Assembly: GCA_019323355.1 (NCBI GenBank)
Contig: JAHWHI010000039.1
Span: 1 to 34,772, forward strand
Length of the DNA: 34,772 bases
Reading direction: 5' to 3'
Source of the DNA: Candidatus Woesearchaeota archaeon
GTDB lineage: Archaea > Nanobdellota > Nanobdellia > Woesearchaeales > WJKV01
The notes under the pieces were generated by a model. That model ran no database searches. It was not told the DNA's origin and saw nothing but the letters and a program-made list of their open reading frames with translations. Made by a program: the position numbers and the translations under genes. Shown here one piece after another: positions 12,596 to 19,856 of this stretch (position 1 is the stretch's first letter; every line of letters begins with the position of its first letter).

Positions 12596-15142
12596 TTACA
12601 GCTTCTTAATCTGTTTCTTAAGATCATCCAGCTCTTTCAAAAATCTCTGCGCTGTCTTTACTATATGCTCTGGTTGGGTGGAAAATACTTCAGCGACTTT
12701 CTCGATTATATCGCCATCATAGCTTTCATCTGAGACAAGGTCGAATTCCTTGACATCGATTTTCTTCTTTTTCTTTGCTGCTTTTCGCGCTTTCTTCCAT
12801 TTTGTGAACAGTTCTTCTGCGCGTGCAGGCAGCTGGTTCTCTTTTACTTTCATTAGCTTTGAGAGTTCTTTAAGTATCCCGGATTCTTCTTTGTCAGCTT
12901 TCTTTGCAGCGTCACCAGCGACAAACGTAATCCTCACAACTCCGTCCTGTATCTTTGTCGCTCCCAATATTTTTATCTGCCCGACCTCTCCAGTGTTATG
13001 CAGGTGCGTTCCTGCACAGCATTCGACATCAACCTCAGGGATGTTCACCATCCTCAGCTGTTTTCCAGGGACAGCGCCTCCCTGGTAGATGCTCATGCCA
13101 TATTTCTTCTCAGCATCATTCCTTGCCATAAAACAGGATTCCATCTTTATACTCTCACTGACAATCCTATTGGATTCTGTCTCGATCGCATCCAATTCTT
13201 CCTGGGTCACACCCTGAAAATGCGTTATATCTAAATGGGCTTTTTCCTCTGTTTTCTTAGCGCCAGCCTGGTTGATATGCGGACCCAGAATTCTTCTGGC
13301 AGCTGCATTCACAATATGCGTTGCAGTGTGATGTTTTGCCAACTGGAATCTTCGATCCTGGTCGATCGCACAGTCGACTGACTGGCCGACCTTGAACTTG
13401 TGGTCCTTGTCCATCACATGGACAATCACACTTCCCTGCTTGAACACGTCAACAACAGGTTTTTTGTCAATGGTTCCCGTATCGTGCATCTGCCCTCCTG
13501 ATGTCGGATAGAAATATGTCTTGTCAAGTACAATGTTCTTGCCCACAACAGAGACAATCTTTGATCTGAACTTTGTGACTTTGTAATCATCGTAGTAAAG
13601 GACTTCTGTCTCTGGCACTTCCTCGAAGTCTGCCTCTGCCTTTCTTCTTGTTGCGTGGATCTGTTCCACCTTTTCATGACGCTCTGAAACTAATTTGTAA
13701 AAATTGTCAGGAACATTAACCTTGATTTTTTCTTTTGCAGCAGCCTGCTGGATTATATCAGGGGCAATGCCCTGCGAGTCATAGAGCTCTATCAACTTGT
13801 CTGTATCTATAGTCTGTTTCTTCTTTACTATGGATTCGACAATGCTGTGGGATTTTTGTTTTGTGTTCTCGTACTTGTTTATCTCCACGTCAAGGATACG
13901 GCTGACATCGTCCAGGTTCTTCCTAAGCTCTGGGAACACTGGCTTCAGCTCATTGGCGTGCCACTTGCAGACATCTGGCAAATAAATTTTCCATCCGTAC
14001 TTGTCGATGAAACCAAGAGATCTTCTGATCAGCATCCTTAAGTTGTAACCGCCGCCGACATTAGAAGGCAATGCACCGTCATTCAATGTCACCAATAGGC
14101 TTCGCATATGCTCTGCAATAGAATAGATGCCTGCCATCGGCTGTATCTTTTCTTTCAGTGCTTTTGGAGTCATGTCGACTTTCTTTGCGACACTGCGCCA
14201 TGCCTTGTCAATATCATCGACTTCGTCAAGATTCAATTCTCCTGCGTGCGGTGTGAATTTCTTCATGAAGCTCGCGTCTGCTTTGTATCCTGTTGCAGAG
14301 TATAATTTTTTGAGCACAGCTGGAAATACCGCGTCATAAATAGTAGGTGTTCCCTGAGAGAACCACGCGTTCCTCTCCATGCCCATCCCCATATCCAGAA
14401 CTTTAAGGTTCAATTCTTTTGGTCCTTCTGGTGTCTGTTCGTATAACATGTAAACCTGATTTCCTAATTCTACGCCCCTGCTGAAGAATTCCATACAGCA
14501 TCCAAAATTACCGCCGCCTGCCCATGCATCCTCGTGGAATGTTATCTCTTTGTCTGGCAGGCCAAGACCTTTGTTCACCCATCCCTTGATATGCCTGAAC
14601 ACTTCGTTCTGGTCCCAGTCCTTTGGCTTGACAAACATGTGCTGTCCTATCATGACAAAACCAGTATGATGCGAGCCAGTGATGCCGACATTGTCTGTAT
14701 CTACAAAACGCATGCAGAACTGCGGGATGACCAGTGGATTTGCAGGAGGCTCTACCTCTCCTGATACAACAAACGGCTGGAATGCTGCTATAGAAGCATT
14801 GGTGTATTCCATTGTCGGATTCCAACGGGCAACAACTGGATATCTCTTGATAGGTGTATAACCTAATTTCTTGAACATCTTTGCAAACTCGAGCCAGACT
14901 TCAACATAGCTCATCTTCTTTTTGCAGGGATTGGATTTATAGAAACGGAAACCGCCAGAGCATGCTGGATCGCCGCATGTTGTCTGCGTCTTGTTGACAC
15001 TCCAGAAATAAGTTCCGCACTTGCATTTTTTTCTGACAAAGCCCTGCTCCTTCAGCACAGCTGTAGCAAAATACTTGTCAGGATTCTTAGAAGTGACTGG
15101 CTTGAACTGTTCCTTCTGCTGTTTGTCAGTAAGCATCACCAT
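12596..15142 (-). CDS. alaS: Alanyl-tRNA synthetase, archaeal type
   Basis: The 848-residue enzyme charges tRNA-Ala and clears mischarged Ser/Gly. The archaeal form is shown by the N-terminal zinc-binding region (KKCKCGTYFW...TTCGDPACSGG, about 38-62) before the class II core. The editing domain has the zinc ligands HxxxH (H605, H609 in HHTATHIV) and C709/H713 in CCAGTHLH. Typical archaeal proteins are about 890-910 residues, so the C-terminal region after the editing domain is somewhat short and ends in Lys-rich helices. The start may be ATG 15142 (leaderless, TATA at 15165-15172) or ATG 15136, with GAGAGG 7 bp before it. A GNAT gene follows in the same operon. Confidence 0.96.
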   Translation of the reverse strand: MVMLTDKQQKEQFKPVTSKNPDKYFATAVLKEQGFVRKKCKCGTYFWSVNKTQTTCGDPACSGGFRFYKSNPCKKKMSYVEVWLEFAKMFKKLGYTPIKRYPVVARWNPTMEYTNASIAAFQPFVVSGEVEPPANPLVIPQFCMRFVDTDNVGITGSHHTGFVMIGQHMFVKPKDWDQNEVFRHIKGWVNKGLGLPDKEITFHEDAWAGGGNFGCCMEFFSRGVELGNQVYMLYEQTPEGPKELNLKVLDMGMGMERNAWFSQGTPTIYDAVFPAVLKKLYSATGYKADASFMKKFTPHAGELNLDEVDDIDKAWRSVAKKVDMTPKALKEKIQPMAGIYSIAEHMRSLLVTLNDGALPSNVGGGYNLRMLIRRSLGFIDKYGWKIYLPDVCKWHANELKPVFPELRKNLDDVSRILDVEINKYENTKQKSHSIVESIVKKKQTIDTDKLIELYDSQGIAPDIIQQAAAKEKIKVNVPDNFYKLVSERHEKVEQIHATRRKAEADFEEVPETEVLYYDDYKVTKFRSKIVSVVGKNIVLDKTYFYPTSGGQMHDTGTIDKKPVVDVFKQGSVIVHVMDKDHKFKVGQSVDCAIDQDRRFQLAKHHTATHIVNAAARRILGPHINQAGAKKTEEKAHLDITHFQGVTQEELDAIETESNRIVSESIKMESCFMARNDAEKKYGMSIYQGGAVPGKQLRMVNIPEVDVECCAGTHLHNTGEVGQIKILGATKIQDGVVRITFVAGDAAKKADKEESGILKELSKLMKVKENQLPARAEELFTKWKKARKAAKKKKKIDVKEFDLVSDESYDGDIIEKVAEVFSTQPEHIVKTAQRFLKELDDLKKQIKKL

Positions 15143-15164
15143 ACCTCTCTGGATAGGAGAATGG

Positions 15165-15172
15165 TATATAAA
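15165..15172 (-). promoter_or_regulatory. TATA box of the alaS operon
   Basis: On the minus strand TTTATATA lies 23-30 bp before the ATG at 15142. It is divergent from, and about 30 bp from, the plus-strand TATA box at 15195. Confidence 0.6.
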
Positions 15173-15194
15173 TGTTTTTATAGAGCTGGATAAG

Positions 15195-15205
15195 TTTTAT
15201 ATATT
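15195..15205 (+). promoter_or_regulatory. TATA box of the tandem-paralogue genes
   Basis: TTTTATATATT lies about 28 bp before the ATG at 15226 and gives a leaderless first gene. The second gene of the pair uses an SD site instead. Confidence 0.6.
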
Positions 15206-15225
15206 GACTTCAAATCACCCTGAAA

Positions 15226-15798
15226 ATGGGATTAACATTCGGGAGACAATCTGAATTGCATGGAAGAGTTCTTAATCAAACTCCGTGGGGTTTTTGTTAT
15301 TTTCTTGAACACGATAGTCAGAGAGCAAAATGGATTTTGGTCTATGATAAAGAACATCTTATTCATCGATCTAGCTTAACTATAAATGATATAACATCAA
15401 GATTGAAACCTGGAGATCTTGTCCGACGTTTTAGCTATGAAGAACCTCAGACAATATATCCAGTAAAAAAGATAATAATCCCAGCAGGACTTAAAGATCA
15501 ACAAGATAAACCGAACTCTGCTATGAAATTACAGCTTCTTTTAGACGCAGAAGAGTTTCCAGAACCAGTAAAGATCACAAGCTTTGCGTATGGAATCCCT
15601 GGTCCAAAATCAGAACCTAGCCTCTATAAAGGTTTCAGAGGGGCAGATTGTCGGATCGATCCAGACGGGCAGGTCATACTCTATCATGCCAATTTCATTG
15701 TACTGCTAAGAACAAGAGAGTTCGAGGAAGAGCTTAGAGAAGAAGATCCAGACTATGCCGGACATGAGCTGCTCATGTTCACACATGATAAAGATTGA
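15226..15798 (+). CDS. Unidentified protein, first member of a tandem paralogous pair
   Basis: The 190-residue protein and the next gene product share an order of motifs: an opening (T/E)FG(R/G)(Q/K)S(E/K)L(H/N)GR, a middle (R)PGD(L/F), and a late A(Y/F)(G/A)IPGP(K/E)(S/T)EP(S/R)LY followed by I(D/N)P(D/K)G(Q/E)V and two strands. This is best explained by gene duplication. The fold appears mostly beta. There are no membrane helices or catalytic motifs that I recognise. The ATG at 15226 is leaderless. The stop lies 18 bp before the partner ATG, so the two form an operon divergent from alaS. Confidence 0.85.
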   Translation: MGLTFGRQSELHGRVLNQTPWGFCYFLEHDSQRAKWILVYDKEHLIHRSSLTINDITSRLKPGDLVRRFSYEEPQTIYPVKKIIIPAGLKDQQDKPNSAMKLQLLLDAEEFPEPVKITSFAYGIPGPKSEPSLYKGFRGADCRIDPDGQVILYHANFIVLLRTREFEEELREEDPDYAGHELLMFTHDKD

Positions 15799-15816
15799 TT
15801 CTGGAGGTATTTGAAA

Positions 15817-16362
15817 ATGAGATTCGAATTCGGCGGAAAATCAAAATTGAATGGGAGATTAATGCATATGTACCCTGCACGGATAAGTTATGTACCTGTT
15901 TCTAAAGACGGCTTGGAAGAGTATATTTTTGCGTATGAGGCACAACTATTAAAATTGGCAAATCTAGGAGAAGACCCTATACGTCCAGGTGATTTCCTTA
16001 CTCCAGCAGTAACACTAACCCCCCTAGCATGGGGACATATCTATCCGATAGTTGGCAGTGAAAAGAATGCTTTTGTCGAGACAAATGGTGGCGGACGTTC
16101 TATCACAGTCCATGCCACTGATTCTGCAGAAGTCACTTTACCTCTTGAAAAACTAGCATTCGCAATTCCAGGACCAGAAACAGAGCCACGTCTGTATGAA
16201 GATGCTGAGATTGAAGTGAATCCGAAAGGTGAGGTCACACTGTTTTACAGAGAGCTTGGTGTGAAAGTTATACTGGAAACAATCGAAGCTGATGACAGGT
16301 TCAGAGCAGAAAATTCAGAGCTTGTTGCTCAGAACGAACTGTTTGTCATAAACGATATGTAA
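15817..16362 (+). CDS. Unidentified protein, second member of a tandem paralogous pair
   Basis: The 181-residue protein starts MRFEFGGKSKLNGRLMHMYP and contains LAFAIPGPETEPRLY and VNPKGEVTLFY, matching the upstream gene product throughout its length but with clear divergence, so the duplication is old. The start at 15817 is chosen because GGAGGT lies 8 bp before it; a TTG two codons earlier is also in frame. A mostly beta, soluble fold is suggested. No family is recognised. The pair may form a heterodimer, which is an inference from operon and paralogy only. Confidence 0.85.
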   Translation: MRFEFGGKSKLNGRLMHMYPARISYVPVSKDGLEEYIFAYEAQLLKLANLGEDPIRPGDFLTPAVTLTPLAWGHIYPIVGSEKNAFVETNGGGRSITVHATDSAEVTLPLEKLAFAIPGPETEPRLYEDAEIEVNPKGEVTLFYRELGVKVILETIEADDRFRAENSELVAQNELFVINDM

Positions 16363-16367
16363 ATAGA

Positions 16368-16376
16368 TTTATATAT
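16368..16376 (+). promoter_or_regulatory. TATA box of the DUF6485 gene
   Basis: TTTATATAT lies about 28 bp before the ATG at 16400 and predicts a leaderless start there, not at the in-frame TTG at 16394. Confidence 0.6.
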
Positions 16377-16399
16377 TTCTATTTTATTTTTCTTTGAAA

Positions 16400-16591
16400 A
16401 TGGAATGTACAATAGCAAAAAACAAAAACATATGCACATGTTCTTATCCCGGATGTCCTAGGAAAGGCAGGTGCTGCGAGTGCATAATGTACCACAAAAA
16501 AAACGGTGAGCTGCCTGGATGTCTGTTCTCAAAAGCAGGAGAACGTTCGTATGATAGGAGCGTTGCAAACTTCATACGGGATCAGAGCTAA
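16400..16591 (+). CDS. DUF6485-like small cysteine-rich protein
   Basis: The 63-residue protein has eight cysteines (C3, C12, C14, C19, C25, C26, C28, C41) in the order I associate with DUF6485: CTIAKNKNICTCSYPGCPRK, GRCCECIMYH and ELPGCLF. They probably bind metal. The role of the family is not known to me. The TAA at 16589-16591 is followed after one base by the ATG of the ferredoxin fusion, so the two are translated from one message. Pairing with an iron-sulfur protein makes a redox or metal role plausible. Confidence 0.8.
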   Translation: MECTIAKNKNICTCSYPGCPRKGRCCECIMYHKKNGELPGCLFSKAGERSYDRSVANFIRDQS

Positions 16592-16592
16592 A

Positions 16593-17210
16593 ATGCCAGC
16601 TGTAATAAATTTCAAGATATGCGACAATGCGCCTGAATGCTCAGGTGTAGAAGTATGTCCAACAAAAGCACTCCATTGGGATGAAGTAAATGAAACTTTG
16701 ATCATTGATAATAAGAAATGCACTGCCTGCGGCGCATGCGAGAAAGCGTGCCCTGTCGGAGCGATCAGAGTCGGCAAGACAGAAGAAGAGTTTGAGGAGA
16801 TTCTTGAAGAGATAAAAAATGATCCACGAACAAGGAAAGAATTAGTTGTCGACAAATACGGGTCGGTGCCAATAGATGCAAATGCAATCGTAGACAAGAA
16901 TAATTTTGAGAATGAGGTCATTGGCAACAGCAGGACAAACACTGTACTGGTCGAGTTCTTTGTCGAAGACAAAATAGAATGCTTATTACATTCGATACCG
17001 TTCAAGGACCTGCTTGCTGGAAAATGCGACGTTATATTCAGAAAATGCAATGGCGGAGAGAACAAGGAATTGATGGAAAAGTATAATGTAACAGAAGCTC
17101 CTTCTATTTTAGTCTTCAGAGATGGAAAAGAGATTGGAAGAATTGAAGGTTATTACGAAGACAAAAAAGCAGACGAACTGAAGAAAGAATTGGATAAAAT
17201 TATCTCCTAA
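16593..17210 (+). CDS. Ferredoxin-thioredoxin-like fusion protein
   Basis: The 205-residue protein begins at the ATG right after the DUF6485 stop. Residues 1-62 are a ferredoxin-type domain: a canonical CTACGACEKACP (C43, C46, C49, C53) and, before it, three cysteines with unusual spacing (C10-x5-C16-x5-C22-P). Two [4Fe-4S] clusters are plausible. Residues about 65-100 are a charged linker. Residues about 110-205 look like a thioredoxin fold: TVLVEFFVEDKIECLLHS, a helix, the cis-Pro segment TEAPSILVFRDGK (P170) and a terminal helix. The usual CxxC is missing; only C130 lies near that place. Electron transfer to or through a redox-dead or single-Cys domain is an inference. Confidence 0.85.
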   Translation: MPAVINFKICDNAPECSGVEVCPTKALHWDEVNETLIIDNKKCTACGACEKACPVGAIRVGKTEEEFEEILEEIKNDPRTRKELVVDKYGSVPIDANAIVDKNNFENEVIGNSRTNTVLVEFFVEDKIECLLHSIPFKDLLAGKCDVIFRKCNGGENKELMEKYNVTEAPSILVFRDGKEIGRIEGYYEDKKADELKKELDKIIS

Positions 17211-17439
17211 GAAAAGCCAGGATAAAGATCAAAGCAAATATCGCTGTCACAGCAATAGATATCATGACCATCTTCTTGTCGTTGCCAAAGCCGAATGGAA
17301 TAAATCCGATGATACCGCCGACTGCGAACTTTGTCTCTGTCTTTGAAGTTCCTTTGTTGAAGAACATAGAACTGAATATTAAGATAGCTCCAAGTAAGAT
17401 GATGATAATTCCCAATCCGATTACTTGCGGCTGATTCAT
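17200..17439 (-). CDS. DUF131-family small membrane protein
   Basis: The 79-residue protein has two hydrophobic helices (about 6-27 and 57-77) around a loop containing KFAVGGIIGFIPFGFGNDKK, the pattern of the archaeal DUF131 (TIGR00304-like) proteins, whose role is unknown. Its ATG overlaps the stop of the upstream gene as ATGA (17436-17439), so it is translationally coupled and is the last gene of the rsmI operon. Its final four codons overlap the end of the convergent ferredoxin-fusion gene by 11 bp. Confidence 0.85.
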   Translation of the reverse strand: MNQPQVIGLGIIIILLGAILIFSSMFFNKGTSKTETKFAVGGIIGFIPFGFGNDKKMVMISIAVTAIFALIFILAFLRR

Positions 17440-18335
17440 TCAAACAACCTCGCTAAAAAATCTGTTATGATACCTCTGTATTTAATTGTTTCTTTTGTTG
17501 ATATCTTTGTCCTGTTCTCGACAACTGGTTTCTCCCGCCTGACTTCTTTGTATTCGACACCAGGAACATACTCTGTCTTGTTCTTTGTTGTCGTCACCTC
17601 GACTAGATTGCGTTTTCCAATCTCGACTTCTCTCTGCCTTTCATCGCAGACTTTCTTCTGGCTCACTGATTCAGGTATCAGGACAATGTCCTTGTCAGGA
17701 GAGAATATTGTTTCCCAGGGAATGCTTGCAAGTGTCAGGCATCTTTGAGGAAGAACTTCTATCATAATGCCGCCGTGGCAGTCTACTGTGTCATTGCCCT
17801 GAATCTTACAGTGTTTATAGACTAATTGCAGTTCATAATCTTCCTCTTCGTTGCAGACAATAGGTGTCTGGTAGTAAGTTCCTTCCCAGTATCCGACTGT
17901 ATGCAAAGAGTCATACTTGTCTTTCATCTCGCTGAGATCACCGTGATAAGAAATGTTGTATTTCATGTCAACATCATAGCAGTGCTCATAAGTCACATTT
18001 GTCTTGCTCCTGTTAGAGACTATCTCTGTAACTTCCTCCTGCTTCTGCACAGGCACAACTACCTCATACGGAATGTCTTCGTAAATATATTCTACATCAA
18101 CTGTCATTATCTCTTCTTCAACAACATCGACTGCGGTGTATGGAACTGTTATGACTGTGTTTATTATTATCAGAAATATAATAGTGAAGATAAAAGCCAG
18201 CAACAGAGCTGCTCCCCATTTATGGTAGATGAACCATAATTTGATCTTTCTCCCGAGCAATTTGAAGAAATGGGAGAATTTGACCTCTGTGTCAATCATC
18301 TCGTCAACCAGCTCTTTATGTTTTCTTCGCTTCAT
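17436..18335 (-). CDS. Unidentified membrane-anchored extracellular protein
   Basis: Of 299 residues, 1-40 are basic and cytoplasmic, 41-64 form one membrane helix (ALLLAFIFTIIFLIIINTVI), and 65 onwards should be outside. The outer part is beta-rich and acidic, with several NxT/NxS sites and scattered cysteines (near C118, C161, C176, C185) that could pair. No enzyme motif is recognised. It overlaps rsmI by ATGA at 18332-18335 upstream and the DUF131 gene by ATGA downstream, so it is tightly coupled to both. The link to rsmI is probably only shared transcription. Confidence 0.8.
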   Translation of the reverse strand: MKRRKHKELVDEMIDTEVKFSHFFKLLGRKIKLWFIYHKWGAALLLAFIFTIIFLIIINTVITVPYTAVDVVEEEIMTVDVEYIYEDIPYEVVVPVQKQEEVTEIVSNRSKTNVTYEHCYDVDMKYNISYHGDLSEMKDKYDSLHTVGYWEGTYYQTPIVCNEEEDYELQLVYKHCKIQGNDTVDCHGGIMIEVLPQRCLTLASIPWETIFSPDKDIVLIPESVSQKKVCDERQREVEIGKRNLVEVTTTKNKTEYVPGVEYKEVRREKPVVENRTKISTKETIKYRGIITDFLARLFE

Positions 18336-18994
18336 TTTTTACCGATGATTATAACGAACTCTCCTTTTGCTTTCTTTTTGACTTTTTCTTTGACTTCTGT
18401 AACAGTCCCGCGGAATATCTCTTCGAACTTCTTGGTAAGTTCACGGCAGACAACACATGGATGTCCTGGAAAATGCTCAGCGAAAAATGACATTGTCTTC
18501 TCAATCTTATACTGTGACTCGTAGAAGACAGAAGTCTCATTCCTTTTCTTTATTTGTTCGACTGTATCGTTGCGCTTGCTCTGCTTCTTGCTCAGGAAGC
18601 CGTAGAAAGTGAATATGTCAGTAGCCAGGCCAGATACAGAGAGTGCTGCGATCGCAGCAGACGGACCAGGAATAGGAGAGACAGGAATATTATGCTTTCC
18701 TGCTTCACGTACAAGATAAAATCCAGGATCAGAGATACAGGGTGTTCCTGAATCAGAGACAAGTGCAACTTCTTTATCCTGCTTGAGAAGGTTTATTATG
18801 AAAGGTGTCTTCTTCTCTTTGTTCCTGTCATTGTAAGTCATGATTCTTTTGTCTTTGATCTCATACCTCATCAAGAGCTTGCTTACTCTTCTTGTATCTT
18901 CTGCGCAGATGAGATCTGCTTTTTTCAATGTTGATATTAGTCTAAGAGATACATCTTCCAGATTACCGATAGGTGTTGCGCAGATATATAACAT
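18332..18994 (-). CDS. rsmI: 16S rRNA (cytidine-2'-O)-methyltransferase RsmI-like
   Basis: The 220-residue protein has the RsmI form of the tetrapyrrole-methylase fold: YICATPIGNLEDVSLR at the N-terminus, ICAEDTRRVSKLL, VALVSDSGTPCISDPGFYLV, SPIPGPSAAIAAL and FYGFLSKKQSKR. RsmI uses S-adenosylmethionine to methylate the ribose of C1402 in the bacterial decoding centre. It is mainly bacterial, so acquisition by transfer into this archaeal line is likely. Bacterial enzymes are often about 280 residues with an extra C-terminal domain; this one ends after the catalytic fold. It lies in a four-gene operon, after a small membrane protein and before two membrane proteins. Confidence 0.92.
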   Translation of the reverse strand: MLYICATPIGNLEDVSLRLISTLKKADLICAEDTRRVSKLLMRYEIKDKRIMTYNDRNKEKKTPFIINLLKQDKEVALVSDSGTPCISDPGFYLVREAGKHNIPVSPIPGPSAAIAALSVSGLATDIFTFYGFLSKKQSKRNDTVEQIKKRNETSVFYESQYKIEKTMSFFAEHFPGHPCVVCRELTKKFEEIFRGTVTEVKEKVKKKAKGEFVIIIGKK

Positions 18995-19003
18995 ATTACC
19001 CCC

Positions 19004-19162
19004 TCACTTCAGCTTCGGAACAAAGACAAATGCGATCAGTGCACAGCAGGCAATGATTATCCAGAAAGGGATAGCACCTATCCACCCTGCACCGTAAGCG
19101 ATCATGTTCACAATAACCAAGACTATTGTTATTATGCTCACTATCTTCTTTGTATTTGCCAT
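19004..19162 (-). CDS. 52-residue two-helix membrane protein
   Basis: The frame encodes MANTKKIVSIITIVLVIVNM, a turn with YGAGWIGAIPF, and a second helix WIIIACCALIAFVFV ending PKLK. Two short membrane helices with a positive start and end fit a tiny inner-membrane hairpin protein. A TATA box (19184-19193) about 26 bp before the ATG predicts a leaderless start, and the stop lies 9 bp before rsmI, so it is the first gene of that operon. No family is recognised. Confidence 0.75.
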   Translation of the reverse strand: MANTKKIVSIITIVLVIVNMIAYGAGWIGAIPFWIIIACCALIAFVFVPKLK

Positions 19163-19183
19163 GCTGTCTAAAAAGAACTCGTG

Positions 19184-19193
19184 TTATAAAAAT
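19184..19193 (-). promoter_or_regulatory. TATA box of the rsmI operon
   Basis: On the minus strand ATTTTTATAA lies about 26 bp before the ATG at 19162. It marks the promoter of the four-gene operon. Confidence 0.6.
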
Positions 19194-19214
19194 CTATTGA
19201 AAAAGGGAAAATAA

Positions 19215-19259
19215 GAAGGGAGTTTAAAGAAACTCACTTGTTCGCCATCACCTCCCTTC
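19215..19259. repeat. Inverted repeat with nested hairpin, possible minus-strand terminator
   Basis: GAAGGGAG (19215-19222) and CTCCCTTC (19252-19259) pair perfectly around a 29-nt loop, and GAGTTT-AAAG-AAACTC (19220-19235) is a nested alternative stem. On the minus strand the stem is followed by TTATTTTCCCTTTTTC, a U-rich tail. It lies just upstream of the rsmI promoter and could end a minus-strand RNA coming from 19.3-19.8 kb. Confidence 0.5.
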
Positions 19260-19637
19260 TCTATGATTTAAGGTCCCTGTTTTCCTTTTTCTACCATTAC
19301 AGTATTATTTTTTAGTCACGGTTTGCTTAACGGAGTGATCCATTGCTGGACCAACCCTAATTTGGTGTTGATAAATTGTTTAAGCACCCTTAGGCTTTTT
19401 TTCAGTGTTTTACAGTTCGGGTTGCTTACCTCACTTTGTCCGTTACTGTCGCCTGGACATACCAGTCTATCTGGTTTATGCTCTTTAGTTTTCGGCAATC
19501 ATGATATTATTCTTTGGACTAGGCTAACCATTAGTCCGACAAACCTGTTCCTGCAGCCAGCGACTCCGTCTATTACAATCAGTACTGACCGGATCACTGG
19601 TACTGTTGATGCTGTGAATGACATGATTATGAAAAGA

Positions 19638-19714
19638 AGGTCCATTTCCGATATGATAGGGGGTTGTGTTGAGGGGTGTGTTAGAATTAAGAACACGGAA
19701 ATGGAAAAGGACCT
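19638..19714. repeat. Long stem (13 bp with a bulge) within the candidate ncRNA
   Basis: AGGT+CCATTTCCG (19638-19650) pairs with CGGAAATGG (19696-19704) and, after a 6-nt bulge, ACCT (19711-19714). CTTTTT follows directly on the plus strand. The loop is G/T-rich (GGGGGTTGTGTTGAGGGGTG). This is the strongest single stem of the region. Confidence 0.7.
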
Positions 19715-19730
19715 CTTTTTATGAATGAAA

Positions 19731-19808
19731 AGGCTCTCCAATCGCTGTCAAGGGAGAGGGGTTGCGAGAGAGGCTGTATCAGAAATATGATTATACCTTG
19801 GAGAGCCT
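19731..19808. repeat. 11-bp perfect inverted repeat with a competing pairing
   Basis: AGGCTCTCCAA (19731-19741) and TTGGAGAGCCT (19798-19808) are exact inverted copies around a 56-nt loop. The CTCTCC part can instead pair with GGAGAG at 19753-19758 inside the loop, so two exclusive structures are possible. Confidence 0.65.
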
Positions 19809-19823
19809 GTATGAGTATGAAGC

Positions 19824-19856
19824 ATACGAATCACACGGGGTTCGTATACTTTTTTG
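19824..19856 (+). terminator. Terminator-like hairpin with T6
   Basis: ATACGAA-(10 nt)-TTCGTAT forms a 7-bp stem, followed within two bases by TTTTTT (19850-19855). No plus-strand gene lies upstream except the candidate ncRNA, so it would end that RNA. Confidence 0.5.

Larger units (their letters stand above)
19350..19856 (+). ncRNA. Candidate structured non-coding RNA (hairpin chain)
   Basis: Exact local stems occur in order: ACCAA/TTGGT (19350/19362), TGTCC/GGACA (19437/19455), ACCAG/CTGGT (19461/19471), GGACTA/TAGTCC (19516/19532), CAGTAC/GTACTG (19580/19600), CCATTTCCG/CGGAAATGG (19642/19696) extended by AGGT/ACCT, AGGCTCTCCAA/TTGGAGAGCCT (19731/19798) and ATACGAA/TTCGTAT (19824/19841) followed by T6. 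The last looks like an intrinsic terminator on the plus strand, hence the strand call, but most stems would also form on the minus strand. I searched by eye for RNase P and SRP RNA signatures and found none. The 5' end is not defined. Confidence 0.4.

Noticed and set aside
19238..19252. Four-codon minus-strand mini-frame (ATG GCG AAC AAG TGA) after GGAGGTG
   Set aside because: The SD-like sequence is only 2 bp from the ATG, too close to work well; it is better explained as part of a stem.
19316..19498. 60-codon minus-strand frame beginning at a TTG
   Set aside because: No SD site, non-ATG start and no TATA at a suitable distance. The purine-rich strand makes it slightly possible, but support is too weak.
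19323..19724. 133-codon plus-strand open frame in the gene-free region
   Set aside because: No SD site or spaced TATA box, composition unlike a protein, and it runs through several perfect hairpins.
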